From positions 565,781 to 629,780 of the forward strand of contig NZ_LNUP01000011.1 of assembly GCF_001512295.1 (NCBI RefSeq): 64,000 nt of DNA, in the 5' to 3' direction. The notes under the pieces were generated by a model, which was given only the letters and a program-made list of their open reading frames with translations, ran no database searches and was not told the origin of the DNA. The position numbers and the translations under genes are program-made. This DNA is from Pseudomonas sp. EpS/L25 (lineage in GTDB: Bacteria; Pseudomonadota; Gammaproteobacteria; Pseudomonadales; Pseudomonadaceae). Shown here piece by piece: positions 14,119-22,355 of this stretch (positions are counted from its first letter, which is position 1; the number at the start of each line of letters is the position of its first letter).

Positions 14119-15108
14119 TCAGGCGACCTGCTCCACCGCCATCAGGGCACGTTTCTTCTGGGTCAGGGCAATGCCGTTCTTGACCGCCACCACCTCGGCC
14201 AGCAACGACAAGGCGATTTCCGGCGGCGTATGGCTGCCGATGTGCAGGCCGATGGGCCCATGCAGGCGGTTGATGGCCGCCACCGGCAGCTCCAATTGCA
14301 GCAGTCTTTCGCGGCGCCTGTCGTTGTTGCGCAGCGACCCCAGGGCACCGACGTAGAAGGCGTCCGATTGCAGCGCCGTCAACAGCGCCAGGTCGTCCAG
14401 CCGCGGATCATGGGTCAGGGCCACCACGGCCGTGCGTTCGTCGGGGCGGATCGCCAGCACGGCATCGTCCGGCATGCCGGGGATGAAACGTGCCTGGCGC
14501 GAGGCCCAACCCAGGCGGAATTCCTCGCGGGGGTCGCAGACCAGCACCTCGAAATCGAGCATGGCGGCCATGTCGGCCACGTACAGCGAGAGCTGCCCGG
14601 CGCCGATCAGCAGCAGGCGCCAGCGCGGACCATGGACCAGGCGCAGCCGTCGGCCGTCCAACGAGACGGGCTCGTCCTGGGTCGCCGGAGAGATCCGCAC
14701 CTCGCCGGTGGCCAGATCCAGCTCGCGCAACGCCAGCTCATGGTCGTCACAGCGCTGCAGCAACTGCGCCAGCCAGTGCCAGTCCTCGACGCGCTCCTGT
14801 ACCAGGCGTAGGGTGCCGCCACAGGGCAGGCCGAAGCGTGCGGCTTCGTCGCCCGAGACGCCATAGGTGATGACCTCTGGGCGCTCACCGGCGAAGTGAC
14901 CAGCGTGCAGACGGGCGATGAGATCGTCCTCGATGCAGCCACCGGACACCGAACCGCACACCTGGCCATCGTCCCTCAGCGCCAGCATCGCACCCGGCGG
15001 ACGCGGCGAGCTGCCCCAGGTCTGCACCACGGTGAACAGGCTCACGCCCTGCCCGGCCTGGCGCCAGGCCAGGGCGGTGCGCAATACCTCTTGATCGACA
15101 CTGTCCAC
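14119..15108 (-). CDS. XdhC/CoxI family molybdoenzyme maturation protein
   Basis: A 329-residue XdhC/CoxI family protein with the N-terminal motif WGSSPRPPGAML and GSVSGGCIEDDL (near residue 55). A Rossmann-like C-terminal region follows (LLLIGAGQLSLYVADMA, LTHDPRLDD, VGALGS, GLHIGSHTPPEIALS). XdhC proteins bind molybdenum cofactor and insert it, often sulfurated, into xanthine dehydrogenase-type enzymes. I chose the GTG at 15108 because AGAGGAG lies six bases upstream; an ATG at 15132 lacks a ribosome binding site. The downstream MobA-like domain fits the cofactor theme, but no molybdoenzyme is encoded nearby. Confidence 0.9.
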   Translation of the reverse strand: MDSVDQEVLRTALAWRQAGQGVSLFTVVQTWGSSPRPPGAMLALRDDGQVCGSVSGGCIEDDLIARLHAGHFAGERPEVITYGVSGDEAARFGLPCGGTLRLVQERVEDWHWLAQLLQRCDDHELALRELDLATGEVRISPATQDEPVSLDGRRLRLVHGPRWRLLLIGAGQLSLYVADMAAMLDFEVLVCDPREEFRLGWASRQARFIPGMPDDAVLAIRPDERTAVVALTHDPRLDDLALLTALQSDAFYVGALGSLRNNDRRRERLLQLELPVAAINRLHGPIGLHIGSHTPPEIALSLLAEVVAVKNGIALTQKKRALMAVEQVA

Positions 15109-15251
15109 GCCTTGCTCCTCTCTACCCTGCACCCGCGTTGGCGAAATCGCCGCTTCGGGGGTAGAACCCGACGGCGGAGCGGGGTTCCCTGAGGCGGAAC
15201 CCCGAGGATCGCTGGCCTATCCATAGCAGACAACCCTCCTGGAGCACGCCC
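15109..15251. promoter_or_regulatory. xdhC/ku divergent promoter region with 9-bp inverted repeat
   Basis: The 143-bp spacer separates xdhC (minus) from ku (plus) and must hold both promoters. A perfect 9-bp inverted repeat with a 7-base loop, CGGGGTTCC...GGAACCCCG, lies at 15180-15204. No T-run follows on either strand, so an operator or mRNA hairpin is more likely than a terminator. A ribosome binding site GGAG sits in front of the ku ATG. Confidence 0.45.
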
Positions 15252-16121
15252 ATGCCCCGTTCGATCTGGAAAGGCGCCGTCAGCTTCGGCCTGGTGCACA
15301 TCCCCGTTTCCGTCGTTTCCGCGACCCGGCCCTCGGGGCTCGACTTCGACTGGCTGGACGACCGCAGCCTGGACCCGGTCGGCTACAAACGCATCAACAA
15401 GAGCACCGGCAAGGAAGTGCCCAGCGAACACATCGTCAAGGGCATCGAGCACGGCAAGGGCCAGTACGTGGTGCTCAGCGACGACGAGATCCACGGCGCC
15501 CTGCCCGAAGCGACCCGCACCATCGACATCCTCGCCTTCGTCGAGGCGCGGGAGATTTCCATCCTGCACTTCGAGAAGCCCTACTATCTGTCGCCGGACA
15601 AGAACGGCGAGAAGGTCTATGCCCTGCTGCGTGACACCCTGAGCGCCGCCGGCAAGGTCGGCGTGGCCAACCTGGTGATGCATACCAAGCAGCATCTCGC
15701 GGTGATCATGCCACTGGGCGATGCCCTGGTGCTGAACACCCTGCGCTGGGCCGACGAGGTCCGCTCCGCGGAAGACGTGGGCCTGGACGGCCTGGGCGCC
15801 AAGGTGACCAAGAAGGAAGTGGACATGGCCCAGCGCCTGGTGGACGACATGACCGAAAAATGGGACCCGGCCCAGTACCACGACACCTTCAAGGACAACG
15901 TCATGGCCCTAGTCGAGCGCAAGCTCAAGGACGGCAAGCTCGAAGCCGTCACCGCAGAGCCTGCGGCCGAGGACAGCGGTGCCGAGGTCATCGATCTCAC
16001 CGAACTGCTCCAGCGCAGTCTGGGCGGCAAGGGCAAGGCATCGGCCAAGGGCAAGACCGCCAGCCGCGCCAGTACCAGCCGCCGTAGCTCGACCGCCAGC
16101 CGCCCACGCAAGGCCAAGTGA
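15252..16121 (+). CDS. ku: Non-homologous end joining protein Ku
   Basis: A 289-residue bacterial Ku starting MPRSIWKGAVSFGLVHIPV, the canonical family N-terminus. The homodimer forms a ring on double-strand DNA ends and recruits LigD. Residues 1-250 form the Ku core. The last 35 residues are rich in Lys, Arg, Ser and Ala (KGKASAKGKTASR), a DNA-binding tail typical of many bacterial Ku proteins. ligD begins 11 bp downstream on the same strand, so the two form a dedicated repair operon. Confidence 0.97.
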   Translation: MPRSIWKGAVSFGLVHIPVSVVSATRPSGLDFDWLDDRSLDPVGYKRINKSTGKEVPSEHIVKGIEHGKGQYVVLSDDEIHGALPEATRTIDILAFVEAREISILHFEKPYYLSPDKNGEKVYALLRDTLSAAGKVGVANLVMHTKQHLAVIMPLGDALVLNTLRWADEVRSAEDVGLDGLGAKVTKKEVDMAQRLVDDMTEKWDPAQYHDTFKDNVMALVERKLKDGKLEAVTAEPAAEDSGAEVIDLTELLQRSLGGKGKASAKGKTASRASTSRRSSTASRPRKAK

Positions 16122-16132
16122 GGATCGCCGCC

Positions 16133-18694
16133 ATGGCCCGTTCCACCAGCGAGTACAGCCGCAAGCGCAACTTCGCCATCACCGCCGAACCCCGCGACGA
16201 TGGCAGCCCAGCCAGGCGCAAGGCCAAGGGCGGCGCAAGCTTCGTCATCCAGAAGCACGACGCCCGCAGACTGCACTACGACTTTCGCCTGGAACTGGAT
16301 GGCACCCTCAAGAGCTGGGCGGTGCCCAAGGGGCCCAGCCTCGATCCCGGCGAGAAACGCCTGGCGGTGCAGGTGGAGGATCATCCCCTTGCCTACGGCA
16401 GCTTCGAAGGCAGCATACCCGAGGGCCAGTACGGTGCGGGCGACGTCATCGTCTGGGATCGCGGTGAATGGCAGGCCGAGGGTGACGCCACCGCGGCCTA
16501 TGCGGCCGGCAAGCTCAAGTTCGAACTCCGGGGCGAGAAGCTCCACGGTCACTGGACCCTGGTTCGCACGCGCCTGAAGGGCAATGGCGACAAGACCCAG
16601 TGGCTGCTGATCAAGGAGCGCGACGACGAAGCACGAGACAGCGCCGACTACGAGGTCACCGTCGCCGAGCCCGACAGCGTGTTGAGCGACAAGACCCTGC
16701 CGCGCCTGGACACCGGCAGGAGAACCCAGACGGTCGCCAAGCCGGAGACCACCCAGGTGCCGGCTCGCAAGCGTACGGCCAAGGCGCGCAAGGCCAAGCC
16801 ACCCGACAGCCTGGACGCCCAACTGGCGACCCTGGTCGACAGCCCACCTGCCGGAAACTGGCTGTACGAGGTGAAGTACGACGGCTATCGGCTGTTGGCT
16901 CGCATCGTGGACGGCGAAGTCCATCTCTTCACCCGCAGTGGCAACGACTGGACCACACGCCTACCCGAACAGGGCCAGGCCCTGGCCGCGCTAGGCCTGG
17001 AGAACGCCTGGCTGGACGGCGAGATCGTGGTGACCGACGAGCGTGGCGTTTCCCGTTTCCAGGCACTGCAGAACGCCTTCGAGACCGGCAAGGCCAGCCG
17101 TATCCACTATTACCTGTTCGACGTGCCCTATTTGAACGGTGCCGACCTGCGCGAGCTGCCGCTCGAACAACGTCGGGAACTGCTCGGCACGCTGCTGGAA
17201 GAACGCAATGACAGCGACCTGCTGCGCTTCTCCGAGGCCTTTGAGGTCCCGGCCGATCGCATCCTCGCCAGTGCCTGCGAACTGGGCCTGGAAGGCGTGA
17301 TCGGCAAGCGTCTCGGCAGCCCCTATCGCTCCCGGCGTAACAAGGACTGGATCAAGCTCAAGTGCGCTCACCGCCAGGAGTTCGTCATCATCGGCTACAC
17401 CCCGCCCAAGGGCGGTCGCCAGCACCTGGGCGCCCTGCTGGTGGCCCTGCATGACGACCAGGGGCGCCTGCGCTATGCCGGCAAGGTCGGAACCGGCTTC
17501 ACGGCGGCGACCCTCGCGGAACTCCACGCACGCTTCCAGCCGCTCATCGTCGCCAAGCCGCCCGTAGCGAATCCGCCCAGGGGCGCTGCCTATCGCCAGG
17601 TGACCTGGCTCAAGCCCGAGCAGCTATGCGAGATCGCCTATGCCGAGCTGACCGAGGACCTTATCGTTCGCCAGGGCGTGTTCCATGGCCTGCGTGACGA
17701 CAAGCCCGCCCGCGAGATCGGCCTCGAACGCGCCCAGCCGGCCCAGGCGGCCGAGCGACCTACCGCCTCCGCCAGGCGCAAATCCGCTGGCAGGCAGCAG
17801 GACGCCGAGGTGGCCGGCGTACGCATCAGCCATCCGCAGCGGGTCATCGACGAAGCCAGTGGTGCCAGCAAGCTGGATGTGGCGCGCTACTACGCGGCCG
17901 TGGCGGACTGGCTGCTGCCGCACCTGGCCAACCGGCCCGTAGCCCTGGTGCGCACGCCCGACGGCATCGCCGGCGAGCAGATATTCCAGAAGCACAAGCA
18001 AACCCTGGCAATTCCCCACATCCGCGAACTCGACCCCGCGCTGGACCCGGGCCATGCCCCCTTGATGGCCATCGACAGCCGCGATGCCCTCGTCGGCGCG
18101 GCCCAGATGGGCACGGTGGAGCTACATACCTGGAACGCCACCGCCGACCGTATCGAGCGGCCTGATCGCTTCATTCTTGATCTCGATCCCGATCCCAAGC
18201 TGCCTTGGGCGCGCCTGCTCGAGGCCACCCACCTGGTCCTGACCCTGCTCGACGAGCTGGACCTGCAAGCCTTCGTCAAGACCAGCGGCGGTCGTGGGCT
18301 GCACCTGGTGGTGCCCCTGGAACGTCGCCACGACTGGGATACCGTCAAGGCCTTCGCCCAGGCGGCGGCGCAGCATCTGGCCAATACCCTGCCCAAGGTC
18401 TTCGTCGCCAAGATGGGGGAACAGAATCGCCAGGGCCGCATCTTCGTCGACTACCTGCGCAATCGCCACGGCGCCACCACGGTCAGTGCCTTCTCGCTGC
18501 GCGCCCGCCCGCATCTGGGCGTATCGGTGCCCATCGCTCGTGCCGAGCTGGAACGACTGGAACGAAGCGACCAGTGGCACTTCGACACCCTGTTGGCCCG
18601 TATCGAAGGGCTCAAGGACGATCCCTGGGCCGGCTACGCCGGGGTGCGCCAGAGCCTCACCGCAACACGACGCAAGCGACTGGGCGTGGGCTGA
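16133..18694 (+). CDS. ligD: Multifunctional ATP-dependent DNA ligase LigD
   Basis: An 853-residue LigD with the Pseudomonas domain order. The 3'-phosphoesterase (about 30-185) has HDARRLHYDFRLEL and EDHPLAYGSFEG. The ATP-dependent ligase (about 220-530) has the lysine of motif I in YEVKYDGYRL. The primase/polymerase (about 560-850) has catalytic acids in DLDPDP and the TSGGRGLHLVVPL motif. It trims, fills and seals breaks bound by Ku. I chose the ATG at 16133, preceded by GAGG at nine bases; a GTG at 16118 overlapping the ku stop is an alternative. Residues about 190-215 form a basic linker. Confidence 0.96.
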   Translation: MARSTSEYSRKRNFAITAEPRDDGSPARRKAKGGASFVIQKHDARRLHYDFRLELDGTLKSWAVPKGPSLDPGEKRLAVQVEDHPLAYGSFEGSIPEGQYGAGDVIVWDRGEWQAEGDATAAYAAGKLKFELRGEKLHGHWTLVRTRLKGNGDKTQWLLIKERDDEARDSADYEVTVAEPDSVLSDKTLPRLDTGRRTQTVAKPETTQVPARKRTAKARKAKPPDSLDAQLATLVDSPPAGNWLYEVKYDGYRLLARIVDGEVHLFTRSGNDWTTRLPEQGQALAALGLENAWLDGEIVVTDERGVSRFQALQNAFETGKASRIHYYLFDVPYLNGADLRELPLEQRRELLGTLLEERNDSDLLRFSEAFEVPADRILASACELGLEGVIGKRLGSPYRSRRNKDWIKLKCAHRQEFVIIGYTPPKGGRQHLGALLVALHDDQGRLRYAGKVGTGFTAATLAELHARFQPLIVAKPPVANPPRGAAYRQVTWLKPEQLCEIAYAELTEDLIVRQGVFHGLRDDKPAREIGLERAQPAQAAERPTASARRKSAGRQQDAEVAGVRISHPQRVIDEASGASKLDVARYYAAVADWLLPHLANRPVALVRTPDGIAGEQIFQKHKQTLAIPHIRELDPALDPGHAPLMAIDSRDALVGAAQMGTVELHTWNATADRIERPDRFILDLDPDPKLPWARLLEATHLVLTLLDELDLQAFVKTSGGRGLHLVVPLERRHDWDTVKAFAQAAAQHLANTLPKVFVAKMGEQNRQGRIFVDYLRNRHGATTVSAFSLRARPHLGVSVPIARAELERLERSDQWHFDTLLARIEGLKDDPWAGYAGVRQSLTATRRKRLGVG

Positions 18695-18801
18695 GACCAC
18701 ACCTGCCGTCGCCAACGTATCGGCTAAGCGAAACCCGCCGTCGGTCCCCATGGTCTGCACTAACGAGCGCCATCGTGGATGGCGCCGTCGCCAGCCACGG
18801 G

Positions 18802-19824
18802 ATGGAACCGATGTCGATCGATCTGGACAGCCTGCAGGACACCCTCGACGAGTGGGCCTATGACGAGGTCACCCCAGCACTGCTGCAGCACCGCCTCCAT
18901 ATTCTCAATCAGCGCGGTCTCGACCGCCTGCCGCTGCCAGGCCAGGGGCAGACCCTGGAGCGTTGGCGCGCCCTGACCAAGGTAGCCAATCACGATCTTG
19001 GCCTGGTCAAACTCTACGAAGGCCACACCGATGCCCTCGCTATCCTCAGCGAACTGGATGGTTTCGTACCGCCGCCCGCGAGTCTGTGGGGCGTCTGGGC
19101 CGCCGAGCCGCCGGATGCTCGCCTGTTGGTACGCTACGGCGCCGACAGCATGGTCACCCTGCACGGGCGCAAGTCCTGGTGCTCGGGTGCCTCCCTGGTC
19201 AGCCATGCCCTGGTCACCGCCTGGATGGACGATCATCCGATGCTGGTGGCGGTGGAGCTGAACCAGCCGGGCGTCGAAGTTACCCAGGATGGCTGGCGTG
19301 CCATCGGCATGCAGGCCACCGGCAGCGTCGACGTCCTCTTCGATGGTGCCGCCGGCGTCCTGGTCGGCGCGCCCGGTCGCTATCTGCATCGTCCGGGCTT
19401 CTGGCACGGGGGCGGCGGTATCGCCGCCTGCTGGTACGGCTCGGCGACCGCGCTGGCCAACACCCTGCGCGCCTACTGCAAGCGCCATCGCGAACCCCAC
19501 GCCCTGGCCCATCTGGGCCACGTGGACGCCGCCCTGTTGGGTGCGGCGACCGCTCTGCGTCAGGCGGCGGAGTGGATCGACCGCAATCCCGAGGCCGACG
19601 CCCGCTACCCCATCTGCCAGTTGCGCGCCTTGGTCGAGCAATGCGCCGAAATCGTCATCCGCCATACCGGTCGGGCGTTCGGCGCCGCGCCCCTGTGTCG
19701 CGATGCCTACTGCGCGCGCCACATGGCCGACCTGCCCGTCTACCTGCGCCAGAGCCATGCCGAACGGGACCTGGCCGTGCTGGGTGATCTCAATCTGCTG
19801 GAGGGTGCACCTTGGCAACTGTAG
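18802..19824 (+). CDS. Acyl-CoA dehydrogenase-like protein of an uncharacterised four-gene unit
   Basis: A protein of about 340 residues with the acyl-CoA dehydrogenase fold. Supporting features are a helical N-terminal domain, a central WCSGASLVSHALVTA segment like the FAD-site motif of the family, and a helical C-terminal domain. It is shorter than typical family members (380-400), and the usual catalytic Glu cannot be placed with confidence. The start is uncertain (18802 or 18811). A TTG start for the next gene lies inside its 3' end. The neighbours (PIG-L deacetylase, methyltransferase, glycosyltransferase) suggest it modifies a small or lipid-linked metabolite rather than acting in beta-oxidation. 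Substrate unknown. Confidence 0.7.
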   Translation: MEPMSIDLDSLQDTLDEWAYDEVTPALLQHRLHILNQRGLDRLPLPGQGQTLERWRALTKVANHDLGLVKLYEGHTDALAILSELDGFVPPPASLWGVWAAEPPDARLLVRYGADSMVTLHGRKSWCSGASLVSHALVTAWMDDHPMLVAVELNQPGVEVTQDGWRAIGMQATGSVDVLFDGAAGVLVGAPGRYLHRPGFWHGGGGIAACWYGSATALANTLRAYCKRHREPHALAHLGHVDAALLGAATALRQAAEWIDRNPEADARYPICQLRALVEQCAEIVIRHTGRAFGAAPLCRDAYCARHMADLPVYLRQSHAERDLAVLGDLNLLEGAPWQL

Positions 19825-20573
19825 GGGATCGCCAGATCGAAGGTGCGGGCACCACGCCCGAAGCCTGGGCCCAGTGGGCGGGTTTTTCCAACATGGTCGA
19901 AATCGGGGCTGCGCAACTCGTCCCGGCCGGTCACCGTGCGGTGGTCGTCGCCCCCCATCCAGACGACGAGATTCTCGGCTGCGGTGGCGTGCTCCATCTG
20001 CTCGGCGAACTCGGCCGGCGGCTCGCCCTGGTGGCGGTCACCGATGGCGATGGCAGCCATCCGCATTCCAGCCTCTGGCCTGCCAGCCGGCTGCGCAACA
20101 CCCGGCCGCTGGAGACCCGCGAAGCCTTGCGCCGGCTGCGTCTGGAACGGGCTACCGTGACGCGCCTGGCGATCCCCGATGGCCAGGTCAGCGAGCAGGA
20201 AGAGGCGCTGACGCAGCGCCTGCTGGATGTCCTCACGCCACAGGACGTGGTCTTCGTCACCTGGCGCCTGGATGGTCATCCCGATCACGAAGCCACCGGC
20301 CGTGCGACCCTCGCGGCCTGCCAGCAACGCGGCGCCCGCTGCATCGAAGTACCGATCTGGACCTGGCACTGGGCCACGCCCGGCGATGCGCGGGTGCCCT
20401 GGGAACGCGCGCATCGCCTGAATCTCGATGAAGAGGTGCTGGCACTGAAGAAGCAGGCGGTGAACGCCTTCGGTAGCCAGCTGAGTGCGGATGCCAGCAC
20501 CGGCCAGGGCCCCATCCTGCCGCCCCCGGTGGTCGCCCGCCTCACTCGCGCCTGGGAGGTCTACCTGCTGTGA
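19812..20573 (+). CDS. PIG-L family N-acetylglucosaminyl-type deacetylase
   Basis: A 253-residue LmbE/PIG-L zinc hydrolase. The metal-binding motif is APHPDDEILG (near residue 50), and WRLDGHPDHEATG (about 150-165) supplies the distal His/Asp residues. The family removes acetyl or acyl groups from GlcNAc-type sugars, as in mycothiol and bacillithiol synthesis. I start it at the TTG at 19812, which follows GAGG and overlaps the upstream gene; an ATG at 19893 is an alternative but would leave a shorter lead before the HPDDE motif. It overlaps the next gene by GTGA. Confidence 0.85.
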   Translation: MATVGDRQIEGAGTTPEAWAQWAGFSNMVEIGAAQLVPAGHRAVVVAPHPDDEILGCGGVLHLLGELGRRLALVAVTDGDGSHPHSSLWPASRLRNTRPLETREALRRLRLERATVTRLAIPDGQVSEQEEALTQRLLDVLTPQDVVFVTWRLDGHPDHEATGRATLAACQQRGARCIEVPIWTWHWATPGDARVPWERAHRLNLDEEVLALKKQAVNAFGSQLSADASTGQGPILPPPVVARLTRAWEVYLL

Positions 20574-21169
20574 CCGTCTCCATGAGCTACTTCGACTCGC
20601 TCTACGCCAACAGCACCGATCCCTGGGATTACCGGCACCGCTGGTACGAAGCGCGCAAGCGTGACCTCACCCTCGCCAGCCTGCCCCACCGACGCTACGC
20701 CAGGGGTTACGAGCCGGGCTGTTCTACCGGCGAGCTTTCCCGGCGCCTGGCCGAGCGCTGCGACCAGTTGCTGGTTAGCGATGGCAACGCCACCGCGGTG
20801 GCCACGGCCAGCGCCCGACTGGCCGACCAGAGCCATGTCGAGGTCCGTCACCTGCTGCTGCCGGAGGAGTGGCCGAGCGGCACCTTCGATCTAATCGTCA
20901 TCAGCGAGATCGGCTACTACCTGGGCGCGGTCGACCTTGATGCCCTGCTGGAAAGCGCCCGACGTGCCCTGCTGCCCGGCGGCGTCTTGCTCGGCTGTCA
21001 CTGGCGGCACCCCATCGATGGCTGCGTCCTGACCGGTGACGAGGTGCATGAACGCCTCGCTGCCCTGCCCGGCCTCCATCGCCTGAGTCACCTCGAAGAA
21101 ACCGATTTCGCCCTGACCCTCTGGTCCTCCGACCCCACCTCCGTCGCCCGCCGGGAGCAGCTTCTATGA
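20570..21169 (+). CDS. SAM-dependent methyltransferase (NodS-like)
   Basis: A 199-residue class I methyltransferase resembling the NodS/nodulation N-methyltransferase group. The N-terminus YFDSLYANSTDPWDYR is followed by the SAM-binding motif GYEPGCSTGELSRRLA (near residue 45) and a conserved FDLIVISEIGYYL. NodS methylates a deacetylated chitooligosaccharide amine, so a methyltransferase of this type after a PIG-L deacetylase suggests N-methylation of a freed sugar amine. The GTG start at 20570 follows a strong GGGAGGT at nine bases and overlaps the upstream stop. It overlaps the glycosyltransferase by ATGA. Confidence 0.85.
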   Translation: MTVSMSYFDSLYANSTDPWDYRHRWYEARKRDLTLASLPHRRYARGYEPGCSTGELSRRLAERCDQLLVSDGNATAVATASARLADQSHVEVRHLLLPEEWPSGTFDLIVISEIGYYLGAVDLDALLESARRALLPGGVLLGCHWRHPIDGCVLTGDEVHERLAALPGLHRLSHLEETDFALTLWSSDPTSVARREQLL

Positions 21170-21822
21170 TAGGTGTCGTGATACCCGCCCATAACGAAGA
21201 GCAACACGTCGAACGCTGCCTGCTGTCGGTGCTTCGCGCAGCCCGGCATCCCGCCTTGCAGGGGGAGGACGTGGAAATCGTCATCGTGCTCGACAGCTGC
21301 ACCGATGGCACAGCCGAGATCGTCCGGCACCTGCCGGTGACCGTGCTGGAAGTCTGGGCCTGTAATGTGGGCATGACCCGCGCGACGGGGGCCGCTCACC
21401 TGATCCAGCGCGACGCCCGCTGGCTGGCCTGTACCGATGCGGATTCCGAAGTCGCGCCCGATTGGCTGGCCGCGCAACTGGCCTATGGCGCCGACGCCGT
21501 GTGCGGCGTGGTGGAAGTGGACGACTGGACCCCGCACTCACCCAGCCTGCGCGCCCGTTACGAAGCGGCCTACCATGACCGTGAAGGCCACCAGCACATC
21601 CATGGCGCCAACTTCGGCATCGCCACCGCAGCCTATCTGCGCGCCGGCGGCTTCCCCGCCATGGCGGCGAACGAAGACGTCAGCCTGGTGGCGGCACTCA
21701 AGGCCGATGGCGCCGACATCGCCTGGAGCAACAGCGTCCGGGTACGCACCAGTTCACGACTGGACTGTCGCGCCCGCGGCGGCTTCGGTGACTACCTGAG
21801 CCTGCTCGGCGCCACTGCCTAG
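21166..21822 (+). CDS. Family 2 glycosyltransferase
   Basis: A 218-residue GT-A fold glycosyltransferase. It opens MIGVVIPAHNEEQHV (nucleotide-sugar binding start of GT2), has LDSCTDGT, CTDADSEV (the metal-binding DxD-like motif) and GANFGIATAAYL, and a late AANEDVSL. No membrane segments are visible, so it probably acts in the cytoplasm on a soluble or membrane-surface acceptor. Its ATG overlaps the methyltransferase stop. It is the last gene of the four-gene unit and is followed by REP-like repeats. Confidence 0.85.
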   Translation: MIGVVIPAHNEEQHVERCLLSVLRAARHPALQGEDVEIVIVLDSCTDGTAEIVRHLPVTVLEVWACNVGMTRATGAAHLIQRDARWLACTDADSEVAPDWLAAQLAYGADAVCGVVEVDDWTPHSPSLRARYEAAYHDREGHQHIHGANFGIATAAYLRAGGFPAMAANEDVSLVAALKADGADIAWSNSVRVRTSSRLDCRARGGFGDYLSLLGATA

Positions 21823-21894
21823 CGTACCGTGCCTGGCAACACCTCACGAGCCTGGCATATCCAATCGCCGCCATGGCGGCCCGCCGATGCGATG

Positions 21895-22047
21895 GCTCCT
21901 ACCAGCGCGTCCGTACCCGTAGGAGCAGCTGTCTGCTCGCATTATCGCGGCCATGGGCCGCTTGTGTCTTGGCTTGCCGTTAGGATGGAGGTGAGAGCAG
22001 CAGGGGGCAGGCTGTAGGGCCGCAGTGTTTCGAGCACGTGTAGGAGC
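21895..22047. repeat. REP-like repeats downstream of the glycosyltransferase
   Basis: Three copies of the octamer GTAGGAGC or its complement occur: GCTCCTAC at 21895-21902, GTAGGAGC at 21919-21926 and again at 22040-22047. The first two form an inverted pair. This core is typical of Pseudomonas repetitive extragenic palindromes. The third copy lies 21 bp from the breakpoint at 22068/22069 where ybhP sequence begins. The rest of 21823-22068 holds nothing I recognise as a gene. Confidence 0.6.
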
Positions 22048-22355
22048 CGGTCCCGCCCCCTGCTGACCTTACCGTGATGGCCGTCCGGGTAGACCGCATT
22101 GCGCCCATAGGCGAAGTCGGTCCACATGGAATCGGCCAGGAACTCATATTGCGGCGCCGCCGGCCAGTTCTCGAAGCGCAACGGGTGCTTTTCGTGGGTG
22201 CCCAGTACCTCCTGCAAGAAGACAATGTCCGCTGACACCGTCCGCACCGCCTCCCGCAACTCCGGCAAGATGAACTTGCGGTTGAATGAGGTGAAGCCCT
22301 TGTGCGTGTTGATGGTCAGGACCTTGAACGAAAAACCCTGTTGCGCGTTCGTCAT
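21942..22355 (-). pseudogene. ybhP: 5' part of split ybhP fused to unrelated sequence
   Basis: The ATG at 22355 overlaps the glgX stop (ATGA) and begins [20 protein letters not shown], the proper N-terminus of the EEP-family protein, with the metal-ligand motif FLQEVLG. True ybhP sequence continues to 22069 (through DGHHG), then the frame enters REP-like DNA and stops at 21942. The drawn product would be 137 residues with a meaningless tail. The missing C-terminal part is at 387-861 on the other strand. The gene order glgX-ybhP-clsB would be restored by flipping 387-22068. Confidence 0.85.
22069..22334. repeat. Direct repeat copy B (matches 1-266)
   Basis: Identical to window positions 1-266. 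It is the true continuation of ybhP towards its start codon next to glgX. The 127 bp at 22069-22195 are also the reverse complement of 260-386, so the 22-kb block 387-22068 is flanked by a perfect 127-bp inverted repeat. Confidence 0.93.
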
